Made by a program: the position numbers and the translations under genes. Shown one piece after another: positions 43,588-53,643 of a stretch of 64,000 nt of DNA (the first letter of the stretch is position 1; each line of letters opens with the position of its first letter). The notes beneath the pieces were generated by a model. That model did no database searches. It saw nothing but the letters and a program-made list of their open reading frames with translations, and was not told the DNA's origin. The DNA comes from Roseomonas haemaphysalidis (GTDB lineage Bacteria; Pseudomonadota; Alphaproteobacteria; Acetobacterales; Acetobacteraceae), in contig NZ_CP061177.1 in the NCBI RefSeq assembly GCF_017355405.1, positions 2,912,501 to 2,976,500 of the forward strand. Direction: 5' to 3'.

Positions 43588-45195
43588 TCAGTAGCCCAGC
43601 GCGCAGCCGTCCTTGCGCGGGTCGGACCCGCCGATCAGCACGCCCCGCGCACGGTCGATCAGGATGGCCTGGCCGCCGCCATGCGGCTTGTCGATCATCT
43701 CGAGCTGGTGACCCATGCGGGCCAGCCGGTCGATCGCGGCGGCCGGGATGCCGCGCTCCACCTGCAGCTTGCCGGCGTAGGGGAACAGCCGCGGCAGGTC
43801 GAGCGCGGCCTGCACGTCCAGCCCGTATTCGAAGTGGTTGGACAGGAACCACGTCTGCCCCATCGGCTGGAAGTGGCCGCCCATGACGCCGAAGGGCATC
43901 AGCGGCACGCCGTCGCGCATCACCATGCCGGGGATGATGGTGTGCATGGGCCGCTTGTGGGGCGCGATGCAGTTGGGGTGCCCTTCCTCCAGCCGGAAGC
44001 CGAAGCCGCGGTTGTGCAGCATCACGCCACTCTTCTCGGCCAGGATGCCGGAGCCGAAGCTTTCGAACAGCGAGTTGATGAAGGAGCAGGCGTTGCCCTC
44101 GGCATCCACCACGCAAAGGTACACCGTGTCCTTGTGCACCGGCAGCATCTCGGCGAGGCCGGCGGGCGGCATCTCGCGCATCGCGCGCTCGTCGTCGATC
44201 AACGCACGCAGCTTGGCGGTGTAGTCGGGCGAGGTCAGCTTCGCCACCGGCACGTCCACCTGGCTGGGGTCGGCCAGAAAGCCGTCGCGGTCGCGATAGG
44301 CGAGCCGCGCGACCTCCACATGGCGGTGCATGCGGGTGACGGACAGCGGATCGCCCGCCGGGGTCTCGAAGCCACCCAATGTTCCGAGCATGGACAGCAC
44401 CAGCATGCCTGAGCCGTTGGGCGGGCACTGGAACACGTCCAGCCCCTTCCAGCGCGTCTGGATCGGCTCCACGAACTGCGCGATGTCGATGCCGGCGGCG
44501 AAGTCGGCTTCCGTGTGGCTGCCCCCGGCGGCCTGCAGCGTGGCCACCATGTCGGCGGCCACCTCACCCTCGTAGAAGCCCCGGGCGCCCTCGGCGGCGA
44601 TCTTGCGCAGGGTCTTGGCCAGGGCCGGCTGGCGGAACACGTCGCCCACCTGCGGGCTGTGGCCGCCGGGCAGGAAATGGCGCGCGGTCTGCGGATGCTT
44701 GGCCAGCTTCGCGGCGGCGACCTCCCAATCGGCGGCCACGCGTGGATGCACCGGGTGGCCTTCCTCGGCCAAGCGGATGGCGGGCGCCAGGATCTCATCC
44801 AGACCCTTGCGGCCGTGCGCGGCATTCAGCTTCACCCAGGCGGAGACGGCGCCCGGCACCGTGACGGAATGCGCGGAAGTCGCCTCCATCTTGTCCAGCC
44901 CGTCGGCGCGCAGCCGCTCCGGCGTCGCACCGGCGGGCGCCCAGCCGGAGCCGTTCATCGCCACGACCTTGCTTTGCCCGGCGGGCACGTAGAGGCAGAA
45001 GTTGTCGCCACCGATGCCGGTCGACTGCGGCTCCACCACCGCCAGCACGGCGGCCGCGGCAATGGCGGCATCCATGGCATTGCCGCCCGCCCGCAGCATG
45101 TCCACCGCCGCCAGCGTCGCCGCCGGCATGGAGGTGGCGGCCATGCCGTTCATGGCCAGGACCGGGCTGCGGCCGGGGTGGTGGAAGTCGCGCAT
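43588..45195 (-). CDS. ggt: gamma-glutamyltransferase family protein
   Basis: This 535-residue Ntn-hydrolase cuts itself and transfers gamma-glutamyl groups, for example from glutathione. The catalytic threonine is Thr357 in KDTVYLCVVD, with residues such as NACSFINSLF after it. The predicted small subunit of about 180 residues fits. No signal peptide is seen at the ATG (45193-45195), so it is probably cytosolic and may be a GGT-like acylase rather than a true periplasmic GGT. It is co-transcribed with the amidase. Confidence 0.9.
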   Translation of the reverse strand: MRDFHHPGRSPVLAMNGMAATSMPAATLAAVDMLRAGGNAMDAAIAAAAVLAVVEPQSTGIGGDNFCLYVPAGQSKVVAMNGSGWAPAGATPERLRADGLDKMEATSAHSVTVPGAVSAWVKLNAAHGRKGLDEILAPAIRLAEEGHPVHPRVAADWEVAAAKLAKHPQTARHFLPGGHSPQVGDVFRQPALAKTLRKIAAEGARGFYEGEVAADMVATLQAAGGSHTEADFAAGIDIAQFVEPIQTRWKGLDVFQCPPNGSGMLVLSMLGTLGGFETPAGDPLSVTRMHRHVEVARLAYRDRDGFLADPSQVDVPVAKLTSPDYTAKLRALIDDERAMREMPPAGLAEMLPVHKDTVYLCVVDAEGNACSFINSLFESFGSGILAEKSGVMLHNRGFGFRLEEGHPNCIAPHKRPMHTIIPGMVMRDGVPLMPFGVMGGHFQPMGQTWFLSNHFEYGLDVQAALDLPRLFPYAGKLQVERGIPAAAIDRLARMGHQLEMIDKPHGGGQAILIDRARGVLIGGSDPRKDGCALGY

Positions 45196-45310
45196 GCAAA
45201 ACTCTCTTTTCGGCGGAATGTCGGACAATCGCGGCGCGAACGCTGGCACGGCCGGGCCGTCGCGTCCATCCACCCTTCCGGCCAGCCGCCGCCTGCGCTA
45301 TCCCGTTGCA

Positions 45311-45652
45311 ATGAGCAGCACCGCGACCATCGAGGATTTCGAGCGCATCGACATCCGCGTCGGCACCATCCTCGATGCCCAGCCGCTGGAAGGCGCGCGC
45401 AAGCCCGCCATCCGGCTGGAAATCGACCTGGGGCCGGAAATCGGGGTGAAGCGCTCTTCCGCCCAGATCACCGTGCATTATGCGCCGGACAAGCTGATCG
45501 GCCGGCAGGTGCTGTGCGTGGTGAACTTTCCGCCGCGCCGCATTGCCGGGTTCCAGAGCGAGGTGCTGACCCTCGGCCTGCCCGATCCCGACGGCGCGGT
45601 GGTCCTTCTCCGACCCGATCTCGCCGTGCCCAACGGCGGCAGGATGTTTTGA
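45311..45652 (+). CDS. csaA: tRNA-binding protein CsaA
   Basis: This 113-residue OB-fold protein has FERIDIRVGTILDAQ at the start and NFPPRRIAGFQSEVLTLG near the end, matching the dimeric CsaA tRNA-binding/chaperone family. The stop and the following gpt start are adjacent (TGA-ATG), so the two genes are in one operon. The ATG at 45311 was chosen over the long upstream open frame because the family begins there. Confidence 0.94.
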   Translation: MSSTATIEDFERIDIRVGTILDAQPLEGARKPAIRLEIDLGPEIGVKRSSAQITVHYAPDKLIGRQVLCVVNFPPRRIAGFQSEVLTLGLPDPDGAVVLLRPDLAVPNGGRMF

Positions 45653-46138
45653 ATGGCGCCGCGCTACTACACCGTTTCCTGGGACCAGCTGCACCGCGAC
45701 GGCAAGGCCCTCGCCTGGCGGCTGGTCGAGCGCGGGCCGTGGCAGGGCATCGTCGCCATCACGCGCGGCGGGCTGATCCCGGCCGCCATCGTGGCGCGCG
45801 AGTTGGATTGCCGCATGATCGAGAGCGCTTCCATCGTCACCTATGACGAGGAGGTGAAGGGCGACCCCGTGGTGGCCAAGCCCCCCGCCGCCGCGCTGGA
45901 AAGCCAGGGCGAGCACTGGCTGGTGCTGGACGACCTGGTGGACACCGGCACCACGCTGCGCGTGGTGCGCAACCTGTTGCCCAAGGCGCATTACGCCACG
46001 GTCTACGCCAAGCCCGCCGGCAAGCCGCTGGTCGACACCTTCGTGACCGAGGTCAGCCAGGACACCTGGATCCTGTTCCCCTGGGACACCGAGCAGCAGT
46101 TCGTGCCCCCCATCGCCAAGGCCGCCGCCGGCAAGTAG
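45653..46138 (+). CDS. gpt: xanthine phosphoribosyltransferase
   Basis: This 161-residue purine salvage enzyme converts xanthine or guanine plus PRPP to the monophosphate. The PRPP-binding motif VLDDLVDTGTT is at 91-101, and the C-terminal TEVSQDTWILFPWD is the hallmark of Gpt. It follows csaA directly, without a gap. A GC-rich hairpin overlaps its stop codon. Confidence 0.93.
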   Translation: MAPRYYTVSWDQLHRDGKALAWRLVERGPWQGIVAITRGGLIPAAIVARELDCRMIESASIVTYDEEVKGDPVVAKPPAAALESQGEHWLVLDDLVDTGTTLRVVRNLLPKAHYATVYAKPAGKPLVDTFVTEVSQDTWILFPWDTEQQFVPPIAKAAAGK

Positions 46139-46147
46139 CCGGCGGCG
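46123..46147. terminator. hairpin at the gpt stop codon
   Basis: A perfect 10-bp stem (CGCCGCCGGC / GCCGGCGGCG) with a 5-nt loop holds the gpt TAG in its loop. It lies between two convergent genes and has no T-tract. Confidence 0.4.
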
Positions 46148-46156
46148 ACCCGCCGC

Positions 46157-47149
46157 TCAGTACCCGGCCTGCGGGTCGATGCGGTTGGCCATGGGCTTGC
46201 CCTCCCGCGCCGCGCGCAGATTGGCGAACAGGATGTCCAGGCTGTCGTCGTTGTAGGTTTCCGGGTCGTCCACCGACATGTGCGGGGTGATGAACAGCCC
46301 CGGCACGCTCCACAGACGGTGGCCGGGTGGCAGCGGCTCCGGCACCGCCACGTCCGTCAGCGCACCGCCGAGGCGGCCGGCTTCCAGCGCATCGGCCACC
46401 GCGTCCTGGTCCCACACCGGGCCACGCGCGATGTTCACCAGCTTGGCCCCCTGGGGCAGCAGCCCGACGCGGCGGCGGTCCAGCAGCCCGCGCGTGGCCG
46501 GCGTCAGCGGGCAGGCCAGGACCAGGAATTCGGCGTCCGGCAGCACGCTGTCCAGCGCGTCCTGCGTCACCACGCGCTCGCAGGCCTCATGCGGCCGGTC
46601 GGTGTTGCGCACGCCCGTCACCCGCATGCCGAACTGCGCCGCGCGCGTGGCCACCGCACCGCCCAGCGAGCCCAGGCCCACCACGATCAGGCGGCGCCCG
46701 GCCAGCACGGAACCGAAGCGCGGCGCCCATTCGCCGCGCTGCTGCGCCTGGGCAAAGGCCGGCAGGTGGTTGGCCAGCATGAGCAGCGCCATCAGCCCGA
46801 ACTCGCCGGCCTTGACGCTGTGCGCGCCGCGGTTGTTCAGCAGTGCCACATCCTCCGGCAGCCAGTCGAAGGGGGCCAGGCGGTCCAGCCCGGCGGAGGT
46901 GCAGAAGATGGTCCGCAGCTTCGGCGCCAGTGGCTTCAGCCCCTCATGCGCCAGGCGCTGGTGCACGATGCGCACCCAGGTGACCAGCAGCTCGGCCTCG
47001 CCGATCGCGGCCTGAAAGCCGGCCTCGTCCGCGGCGAAGCTCGGGCGTAGTCCGGCCATGTCGGGGTTGCGCTTCACCGCTGCCGCCCATTGCGCCGGCG
47101 TGACGGGAAACAGGGTTTCGTTTTCGGGGTTCTGAATATGGACTCGCAT
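46157..47149 (-). CDS. D-isomer specific 2-hydroxyacid dehydrogenase
   Basis: This 330-residue protein has the NAD loop VGLGSLGGAVA, the catalytic NIARG, an acidic EPLP and TPHMS histidine. The N-terminal catalytic half is less conserved than in glyoxylate reductases, and the nucleotide loop differs (GLGSLG). It is an outlying member of the family with unknown substrate. It is the second of three such enzymes in the window. The ATG at 47147-47149 was chosen over an earlier start. Confidence 0.9.
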   Translation of the reverse strand: MRVHIQNPENETLFPVTPAQWAAAVKRNPDMAGLRPSFAADEAGFQAAIGEAELLVTWVRIVHQRLAHEGLKPLAPKLRTIFCTSAGLDRLAPFDWLPEDVALLNNRGAHSVKAGEFGLMALLMLANHLPAFAQAQQRGEWAPRFGSVLAGRRLIVVGLGSLGGAVATRAAQFGMRVTGVRNTDRPHEACERVVTQDALDSVLPDAEFLVLACPLTPATRGLLDRRRVGLLPQGAKLVNIARGPVWDQDAVADALEAGRLGGALTDVAVPEPLPPGHRLWSVPGLFITPHMSVDDPETYNDDSLDILFANLRAAREGKPMANRIDPQAGY

Positions 47150-47256
47150 GGCGCGCACCCTGCCACGCCGCGCCTGCCCGACCAACTGCTTGACACCTGC
47201 GCCTGATGCCGGGGGAATGCGCGGCAACCGAAACGACCGCCCAGGAGTCCTGTCCG

Positions 47257-48837
47257 ATGCCCCGCGCCTTCCGCCTTGCCGCGCCATTGGCGCTGGCCAC
47301 GCTCCTGGCCGTGCCCGCCGTGGCGCAGAACCTGACCGTCGGCATCCAGGGCGAGCCGAGCACGCTGGACCCGCAGTTCAACCTGCTGGGCACCAACACC
47401 TCGGCCCTGCGCAACATCTACGACACGCTGGTGTCGCGCGACCCGGCGTTGCAGATCCGCCCGTCGCTGGCGGAATCCTGGCGCGCGGTGGACGAGACGA
47501 CCTGGGAATTCAAGCTTCGCCCCGGCGTCACCTTCCATGACGGCAGCCCGCTGACGGCGGAGGACGTGCGCTTCAGCATCGCCCGCCTGCCCAATGTGCA
47601 GGGCAACCCGAACAGCTATGCCACCTACATCCAGGGCATCAGGGAGGTGCAGGTGGTGGACCCGCTGACGGTCCGCTTCATCACCGACGGCCCGGTGCCG
47701 CTGCTGCCCATCAACCTGACCAGCGTGTTCATCCTCTCCTCCGCCAAGGGGGTGCAGACGACCAGCGCCTTCAACAACGGTTCGGCCGCCATCGGCACGG
47801 GTCCTTATCGTTTCGTGTCCTGGCAGCCGGGGCAGCCCATGGTGCTGGACCGCAACGACGCCTATTTCGGCGGCCGCCCCGACTGGTCGCGCGTCAGCTT
47901 CCGCCCCATCCCGGCCGATGGCGCGCGCGTCGGCGCGCTGCTGGCGGGCGACGTGGATTTCATCAACGCCGTGCCGTTGCAGGACGTGAAGCGGCTGGAA
48001 GCGGAAGGCGCAGGCCAGCGCTTCAAGGTCTTCGGCGGCGTATCTTCCTACGTCTACATGCTGTTCCCCGAGATGGGGAAGGACAGCATGCCCGGGCTGC
48101 GTGACGCCCAGGGCCAGCCGCTGAACAGGAACCCCTGGCAGGACGCGCGGGTGCGCGAGGCGGTGTCGCTGGCGCTGAACCGGCAGAGCATCGTGGAGCG
48201 GCTGATGGAAGGCCGTGCGCGCGTCGCAAACCAAGCCATTCCGGAAGGATTCTTCGGCTATTCCCCCGCCGTGCCGCCCGCGCGCTTCGACCTGGAGCGC
48301 GCGCGGGCATTGCTGCGGGAGGCCGGCTATCCCAACGGCTTCCAGACCAGCCTGTCCTGCCCCAGCGACCGCTTCGTCAACGACAGCAAGATCTGTGAGG
48401 CCGCGGCGCAGCAGTTGCAGCGCGCCGGCATCAAGGTGGACCTGAACGTCATGCCGCGCGCCACCTTCTTTCCCGCCCGCGCGCGGCGCGAATGGCCGCT
48501 GCACGCCGCCGGCTGGGGCAGCCTGACGGGCGAAAGCAGCTACTTCCTGACCAGCCAGATCCACACGCCGAGCCGCGAGCTGGGCCTCGGCGCCATCAAT
48601 TATTCCGGCATCTCGGTGCCCGGCATCGACACGTTGATCCAGCAGGCCCGCCGCACGCTGGACGAGGGCGCCCGGCGCGCCTTGCTGGAACAGGCCATGC
48701 AGCAGACCATGGCGCAGCACCTGGTGATTCCCATCCTGACCTTCGAATCCCTGTGGGCCGGGCGCGGCGACCGCCTGGACTTCACGCCCCGCGCCGACGA
48801 GGAAACGCTGGCCATCGAGATCCGGGCCCGCCGCTGA
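47257..48837 (+). CDS. ABC transporter substrate-binding protein, family 5 (peptide/nickel type)
   Basis: This 526-residue binding protein has a Sec signal peptide (1-22, cleavage after AVA) and the SBP_bac_5 fold: GEPSTLDPQF near 29-38, ESWRAVD and FKLRPGVTFHDG near 72-90. It carries peptides, opines or similar solutes in the periplasm. No permease or ATPase genes are nearby, so it is an orphan or serves a distant transporter. AGGAG lies 9 bases before the ATG. An SDR gene follows with a 1-base overlap. Confidence 0.92.
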   Translation: MPRAFRLAAPLALATLLAVPAVAQNLTVGIQGEPSTLDPQFNLLGTNTSALRNIYDTLVSRDPALQIRPSLAESWRAVDETTWEFKLRPGVTFHDGSPLTAEDVRFSIARLPNVQGNPNSYATYIQGIREVQVVDPLTVRFITDGPVPLLPINLTSVFILSSAKGVQTTSAFNNGSAAIGTGPYRFVSWQPGQPMVLDRNDAYFGGRPDWSRVSFRPIPADGARVGALLAGDVDFINAVPLQDVKRLEAEGAGQRFKVFGGVSSYVYMLFPEMGKDSMPGLRDAQGQPLNRNPWQDARVREAVSLALNRQSIVERLMEGRARVANQAIPEGFFGYSPAVPPARFDLERARALLREAGYPNGFQTSLSCPSDRFVNDSKICEAAAQQLQRAGIKVDLNVMPRATFFPARARREWPLHAAGWGSLTGESSYFLTSQIHTPSRELGLGAINYSGISVPGIDTLIQQARRTLDEGARRALLEQAMQQTMAQHLVIPILTFESLWAGRGDRLDFTPRADEETLAIEIRARR

Positions 48838-49604
48838 TGCCCTTGTCCATCGATCTTTCGGGCAAGCGCGCGCTGGTCACCGGCGCGGGCACCGACGGCA
48901 TCGGTCGCGCCACCGCGCGGCTGCTGGCGGAGGCCGGCGCGCGGGTGGCCGTGCACCACATGGCCGAGCCGGCCGTGGCCATGGCGCTGGCCGCCACGAC
49001 CGGTGGCGTGGCGCTGCAGGCCGACCTGTCTGACGTGGAGGCCGCATGTGCCCTGCCGCACCGGGCGGCCGAGGCGCTCGGCGGCCTGGACATCCTGGTG
49101 TCCAACGCCGGGGTGCTGCTGCGCAAGCCGCTGGCGGAAACGACGGACGCCGAGTTCGCCCGGGTGCACGCCATCAACCTCGCGGCCGGCTTCGCGCTGG
49201 GGCGGGAAGCGGCGGGCATCATGCGCGCGGGCGGCGGGGGCGGGCGGATCGTCTTCACCTCCTCCGTCAACCAGTGGATGCCCAATCCGGGGCTGGTGGC
49301 CTATGGCAGCGCCAAGGGCGGGCTGATGCAGCTGGCGCGGCAGATGGCGCTGGAGCTGGCGGCGGAGAACATCACGGTGAACCTCGTCGCCCCCGGCACC
49401 ATCGAAACGGAATTCAACCGCGTGGCGCGGGAAAGCCCCGGCTGGCGCGACGCCAAGCTGGCCCTGATCCCGGCCGCCCGCACCGGCACGCCGGAGGACG
49501 TGGCCGGCGCCATCCTGTTTCTGGCCAGCGGCCTCGCCGGCTATGTGACCGGCAGCACCGTCACGGTGGACGGCGGGCTGTCCTTGATGGGAATGCGCCC
49601 GTGA
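48837..49604 (+). CDS. SDR family NAD(P)-dependent oxidoreductase
   Basis: This 255-residue classical short-chain dehydrogenase has the coenzyme loop TGAGTDGIG at 15-23 and the active-site pair Tyr156/Lys160 (YGSAK). It is close to FabG-like/3-ketoacyl and sugar dehydrogenases, but the substrate is unknown. The start overlaps the binding-protein stop (TGATG), and the stop overlaps the next gene (GTGA). Confidence 0.92.
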   Translation: MPLSIDLSGKRALVTGAGTDGIGRATARLLAEAGARVAVHHMAEPAVAMALAATTGGVALQADLSDVEAACALPHRAAEALGGLDILVSNAGVLLRKPLAETTDAEFARVHAINLAAGFALGREAAGIMRAGGGGGRIVFTSSVNQWMPNPGLVAYGSAKGGLMQLARQMALELAAENITVNLVAPGTIETEFNRVARESPGWRDAKLALIPAARTGTPEDVAGAILFLASGLAGYVTGSTVTVDGGLSLMGMRP

Positions 49605-50377
49605 CCTGGGAAGCCTATGCCGTCCGCTACGCCGAGGATACGCACCGCACGGAGGCTCGCAGCTTTCTGGGCGGGGCCGGCGGCGACGCGCCCTTCCCCT
49701 TCGCCTACCACGCCTTCCTGTTGAAAGGGCCGGATGGCTGGGTGGCCTTCGACACCGGCGCCGACGAGGCCGCCTGCGCCCGCTACGGCAAGAGCTTCGT
49801 GCAGGGGCTGCCCCGCGCCATGGCGCTGCTGGGCATCGACCCGGCGGCGGTGCGGCACGTGGTGCAGACCCACCTGCACTGGGACCACGCGGGGCAGCCC
49901 GGGCTGTTCCCCAATGCCACCTTCCACATGCAGGCGCGGGAGATGGCCTTTGTCACCGGCCCCGCCATGCGCCACCCCATGCTGCGGGCAGGCTATGAGG
50001 CCGCCGACATCGCCGCGCATGTCGCCTTGCTGCACCAGGGGCGGCTCATGCTGCATGACGGGCGGGTGGACCTGCTGCCGGGCCTGACGCTGCTGCATGC
50101 CGGCGGCCATACGGACGGGCTGCAATTCGCGGTGCTCGGCACCCGGCGCGGCCGCATGGTGCTGGCGGGCGACGTGGTGGCGACGCGCGCGCATCTGGAC
50201 CGCCGCATCCCCTTCCCCTCGCTGTTCCACGTGGGCGACGCGCTGGCGGGGTTCGAGGCCGTGCTGGCGGCGGCCGATGCGCCGGAGCTGGTGATCCCCT
50301 CGCACGACCCCTGGGTGGCCCTGGCGCACCCGCCCGCCCTCGCGGGGGGCGAGGGCTGGCTGGTGCGGCTGGACTAG
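49601..50377 (+). CDS. MBL fold metallo-hydrolase
   Basis: This 258-residue protein has the metal motif THLHWDH (His91, His93, Asp95, His96) and further histidines near 166-170 (AGGHTDG) and a late SHDPW. It resembles lactonase/AHL-lactonase-like and other MBL hydrolases, but the role is unknown. The GTG start overlaps the SDR stop (GTGA). Its TAG stop lies inside the palindrome CTAG shared with the stop of the opposing gene. Confidence 0.9.
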   Translation: MTWEAYAVRYAEDTHRTEARSFLGGAGGDAPFPFAYHAFLLKGPDGWVAFDTGADEAACARYGKSFVQGLPRAMALLGIDPAAVRHVVQTHLHWDHAGQPGLFPNATFHMQAREMAFVTGPAMRHPMLRAGYEAADIAAHVALLHQGRLMLHDGRVDLLPGLTLLHAGGHTDGLQFAVLGTRRGRMVLAGDVVATRAHLDRRIPFPSLFHVGDALAGFEAVLAAADAPELVIPSHDPWVALAHPPALAGGEGWLVRLD

Positions 50378-51534
50378 CCCTGGCGCTTGCGGGCGCCGTT
50401 CTTGCGAAGCAGGAACTCGCGGCCGATCTTCACCTGCGGCTTGCCGTCATACTCGATGATGTCGGCGGTCGCGTAGGTTTCGCTCCAGGTGTTGGGAATG
50501 AAGCTGCCGGTGCCCACCACGTCCACCGGCGCCTTGGCTTCCGCCATCACCCGGCACTTAGTGACACCGAAGCCGGAGGAGGCGACGATCTTCACCTTGG
50601 GGTATCCCGCCTGGTCCAGGGCTTCCCGCATCCGCCAGATGGCGGCGGCCGAGACGCCGGTGCCGACCAGGTGGCGCAGTTCCGTTTCGCTGCGATAGCG
50701 GCGGATGGTGCTGGGGGCATGGCGCTCCAGCACCGCGTAGCTTTCCGCCGGGTCCAGCCCTTCCAGGAACCGGCCGCCATGGGTGTCCAGCCGCACCGAC
50801 AGCCGCCCCCCGGCCGCGAGCTCGGCGAAGCGGGCGCAGACCTCGATGCCGTCCGTGACCTCCCGCCCGAAATAGTCGACCAGCACGGTCAGGCTTTCAT
50901 CGGGAAAGGTCTCGAAGAACATCTCGGCCGCGCGCACGGTGCTGCCGGCGTAGCCGATCAACGCATGCGGCATGGTGCCGTAGCCGCGCGCATTGCCGAA
51001 CCAGTGCGCGGTCTGGTCGTTGGCGTTGCCGATGAACCCCTGGGCCCCTTCGCGCTTCGCGGCGGCGGAGCCGACGGAAGCGGCGTAGGCCATCATCTCC
51101 TGCATCTCGGCGCCGGCGCAGTGCCGCGCCTCCATGGCCAGAAACGGCACCTGCGGCAGTTCCAGCGCCATCTGATAGGCGTTGTGCGCCGCGACGCAGG
51201 GTGCGCCGAGCTTCTGCAGGTACAGCGTTTCCAGATCCGCGAGCTGCGTGAAGGAGCCTGTGATGTAGAGGATCGGGTCGCCCGCCCCCACCCACTCGCC
51301 TTCCTTGTGCATCAGCTCGATCTCGATCTCCGTGCCGCGCTCAACGGCCACGGAGGCCAGCCATTCCAGCGCCAGCCGCGGTGCCGAAACCACAGGGCGG
51401 CGCAGAAACACCGCGTAGGTGACGCGGCAATCGCCGAAGCGCGAAACGATCGCCTTGGTGCGGTTGAAGTAGACGTCCGTGCGCCCGGCGATCAGCGCGT
51501 CGCCAGGGGTCAGCACCGGGGTGTCGGCGGTCAC
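50374..51534 (-). CDS. nicotinate phosphoribosyltransferase family protein
   Basis: This 386-residue protein fits the nicotinate phosphoribosyltransferase/QPRTase superfamily. [12 protein letters not shown] near the N-terminus, [10 protein letters not shown] with the conserved histidine near 190 and [10 protein letters not shown] near the C-terminus are visible. It would make nicotinate mononucleotide from nicotinate and PRPP in NAD salvage. The GTG start overlaps the DAHP synthase stop as GTGA, so the two are co-translated. Confidence 0.88.
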   Translation of the reverse strand: MTADTPVLTPGDALIAGRTDVYFNRTKAIVSRFGDCRVTYAVFLRRPVVSAPRLALEWLASVAVERGTEIEIELMHKEGEWVGAGDPILYITGSFTQLADLETLYLQKLGAPCVAAHNAYQMALELPQVPFLAMEARHCAGAEMQEMMAYAASVGSAAAKREGAQGFIGNANDQTAHWFGNARGYGTMPHALIGYAGSTVRAAEMFFETFPDESLTVLVDYFGREVTDGIEVCARFAELAAGGRLSVRLDTHGGRFLEGLDPAESYAVLERHAPSTIRRYRSETELRHLVGTGVSAAAIWRMREALDQAGYPKVKIVASSGFGVTKCRVMAEAKAPVDVVGTGSFIPNTWSETYATADIIEYDGKPQVKIGREFLLRKNGARKRQG

Positions 51535-52910
51535 TGCGCGGCCACCAGCGGCATGCGGCTGCCTTCGGGGCGGCGGGCCTTCAGCTCCTCCGCCACCAGG
51601 AAGGCCAGCTCCAGCGCCTGCTCGGCATTCAGCCGCGGGTCGCACTGGGTGGCGTAGTTGGCGGCGAGGTCGGCCTCGGTCAGCTTGTGCGCGCCGCCGA
51701 TGCATTCCGTCACGTCGCGCCCCGTCATCTCCACATGCACGCCGCCGGGCCATGTGCCGGCCTCGCCATGCGCGTCAAAGAAGCCGCGCACCTCCGTCAG
51801 GATGCTGTCAAAGGAACGGGTCTTGTAGGCGCCGGCGGTGTGGGTGTTGCCGTGCATGGGGTCGCACAGCCACACCACCTCGCGCCCCGCGTCGCGCACC
51901 GCGCGCAGCAGCGGCGGCAGCTTTTCCGCCACCTTGCCGGCGCCCATGCGGCTGATCAGCGTCAGCCGGCCAGGCGCGTTGCCGGGGTTCAGCAGCTCGC
52001 ACAGCCGCACCAGCTCGGACGGGTCGGTGGTGGGGCCGACCTTCAGGCCCAGTGGGTTTTTCACCCCGCGCAGGAACTCCACATGCGCGCCATCCGGCTG
52101 CCGCGTGCGGTCGCCGATCCACAGGAAGTGGGCGGAACAGGCGTACCAGTCGCCCGTGGTGGAATCCACGCGGGTCAGCGCTTCCTCGTAGGGCAGCAGC
52201 AGCGCCTCGTGGCTGGTGTAGAACTCGGTTTCGCGCACCTGCGGCGCGTTGGACATGCCGCAGGCCGCCATGAAGCGCAGCGTCTCGTCGATGCGCGACG
52301 CCAGGTCCTGGTAGCGCTCGGCCAGCGGGCTGCGCTCCACGAAGCCGAGATTCCAGCGGTGCACCTGGTGCAGGTCGGCGTAGCCGCCGGTGGCAAAAGC
52401 GCGCAGCAGGTTCAGCGTGCCCGCCGACTGCATGTAGGCGAATTCCATGCGCGACGGCTCGGGCAGCCGCGCCTCGGGCGTGAACTCGGGGCCGTTGATG
52501 ATGTCGCCGCGATAGGACGGCAGCGTCACCCCGCCCTGCGTCTCGGTGTCGGAGGAGCGCGGCTTGGCGAATTGCCCGGCCATGCGGCCCAGCTTCACCA
52601 CCGGCAGCCCGCCGCCGAAGGTCAGCACCACCGCCATCTGCAGCAGCACCCGGAAGGTGTCGCGGATGGTGTTGGCGTTGAAGTCGGGGAAGCCCTCGGC
52701 ACAATCGCCGCCCTGCAGGATAAAGGCGCGCCCCTGCCCGGCATCGGCCAGCTGCTGCTGCAGGCGCCGGGCCTCGCCGGCGAAGACCAAGGGCGGAAAG
52801 CCGGCGAGCTTCGCCTCCATCGCCTTCAGCTTCGTCGCGTCCGGATAGTCTGGCACCTGCCGGATCGGCATGTCGCGCCAGCTTCCGGGCTGCCACCCGC
52901 GCACCGTCAT
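51531..52910 (-). CDS. aroG: class II 3-deoxy-7-phosphoheptulonate synthase (DAHP synthase)
   Basis: This 459-residue enzyme makes DAHP from PEP and erythrose-4-phosphate, the first step to aromatic amino acids. It is the plant-type class II form: [10 protein letters not shown] near 66-75 with its metal-binding cysteine, [11 protein letters not shown] near 291-301 and CDPMHGNTH. The longest frame starts with GTG directly before the ATG at 52908-52910, which I prefer ([11 protein letters not shown]). GAGGA lies 11 bases upstream. The nicotinate phosphoribosyltransferase follows it. Confidence 0.94.
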   Translation of the reverse strand: MTVRGWQPGSWRDMPIRQVPDYPDATKLKAMEAKLAGFPPLVFAGEARRLQQQLADAGQGRAFILQGGDCAEGFPDFNANTIRDTFRVLLQMAVVLTFGGGLPVVKLGRMAGQFAKPRSSDTETQGGVTLPSYRGDIINGPEFTPEARLPEPSRMEFAYMQSAGTLNLLRAFATGGYADLHQVHRWNLGFVERSPLAERYQDLASRIDETLRFMAACGMSNAPQVRETEFYTSHEALLLPYEEALTRVDSTTGDWYACSAHFLWIGDRTRQPDGAHVEFLRGVKNPLGLKVGPTTDPSELVRLCELLNPGNAPGRLTLISRMGAGKVAEKLPPLLRAVRDAGREVVWLCDPMHGNTHTAGAYKTRSFDSILTEVRGFFDAHGEAGTWPGGVHVEMTGRDVTECIGGAHKLTEADLAANYATQCDPRLNAEQALELAFLVAEELKARRPEGSRMPLVAAQ

Positions 52911-53009
52911 CACACTCGTCTTCCTCGTCTCAAGCTTATTGGCCGGAACGATAGACCGAGCCGGGGGCCGAGGGCTACCGGGCAGGCGCGCGGCTGCCCT
53001 GCGGCAGGC

Positions 53010-53597
53010 TCAGCGCAGCAGCGGCAGGACGCTGGCGGCCAGCAGCAGACCCATGGCGAGGTTGAAGCGCCGCCATGCGCGCGGCGTGTGCAAAAGCCGC
53101 CCCGCGCCCCGGCCCACCGCTACCCAGACCAGCAGGCAGGGCAGCGACACGGCCCCGAAGACCAGCGCCACGCGCAGCCCGGTGGCTAGCGCGCCCTCCC
53201 CCGGCTGGGCAAAGGCCGGGATCGCGGCCAGCGCCACCATCCACGCCTTGGGGTTGACCCACTGGAACCCGGCGGCGCCCCAGAAGCCAAAGCCGCGCGG
53301 GGCGGCACCGGAGACGGGCGCCGGCGCGCGGCCGATCTTCCAGGCCAGATACAGCAGCCAGGCCACGCCGAGGTAGCGGAGGATGCCCTGCAAGGGCGGG
53401 CTGGCCGCCAGCGGCGCCGCCAGCCCCAGGGCGGCGGCCAGCAAAAGCGCCATGAAACCTAGGCTGATGCCCAGCAGCGCCGGCAGCGTGCCGCGAAGCC
53501 CGCCCGCCGCCGCCATGGCGCTGACCATCAGCGTGTTCGGCCCGGGCGTGACGCTGGAGGCCACGGCGAAGCCCAGCAGGGGCAGGATCGTTTCCAT
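53010..53597 (-). CDS. LysE family translocator
   Basis: This 195-residue protein has six hydrophobic helices. ASSVTPGPNTLMVSAMAA (13-30) is the conserved LysE/RhtB motif, and WVNPKAWMVALA is the helix-4 signature. Family members export amino acids. Substrate unknown. It lies downstream of the DAHP synthase gene on the same strand with a 96-base gap. Confidence 0.92.
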   Translation of the reverse strand: METILPLLGFAVASSVTPGPNTLMVSAMAAAGGLRGTLPALLGISLGFMALLLAAALGLAAPLAASPPLQGILRYLGVAWLLYLAWKIGRAPAPVSGAAPRGFGFWGAAGFQWVNPKAWMVALAAIPAFAQPGEGALATGLRVALVFGAVSLPCLLVWVAVGRGAGRLLHTPRAWRRFNLAMGLLLAASVLPLLR

Positions 53598-53643
53598 GCC
53601 GGGCAGCGTGGCGCGCCGCCCGGTTTAGGTCAATGCTTCTGAC

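Noticed and set aside
41779..44412. An 877-codon plus-strand frame over the amidase and gamma-glutamyltransferase genes
   Set aside because: It is antisense to two well-conserved enzymes and has repetitive His/Gly/Arg composition.
52980..52999. A GGGCAG/CTGCCC stem downstream of DAHP synthase start
   Set aside because: Only 6 bp, with no T-tract; not convincing as a terminator.
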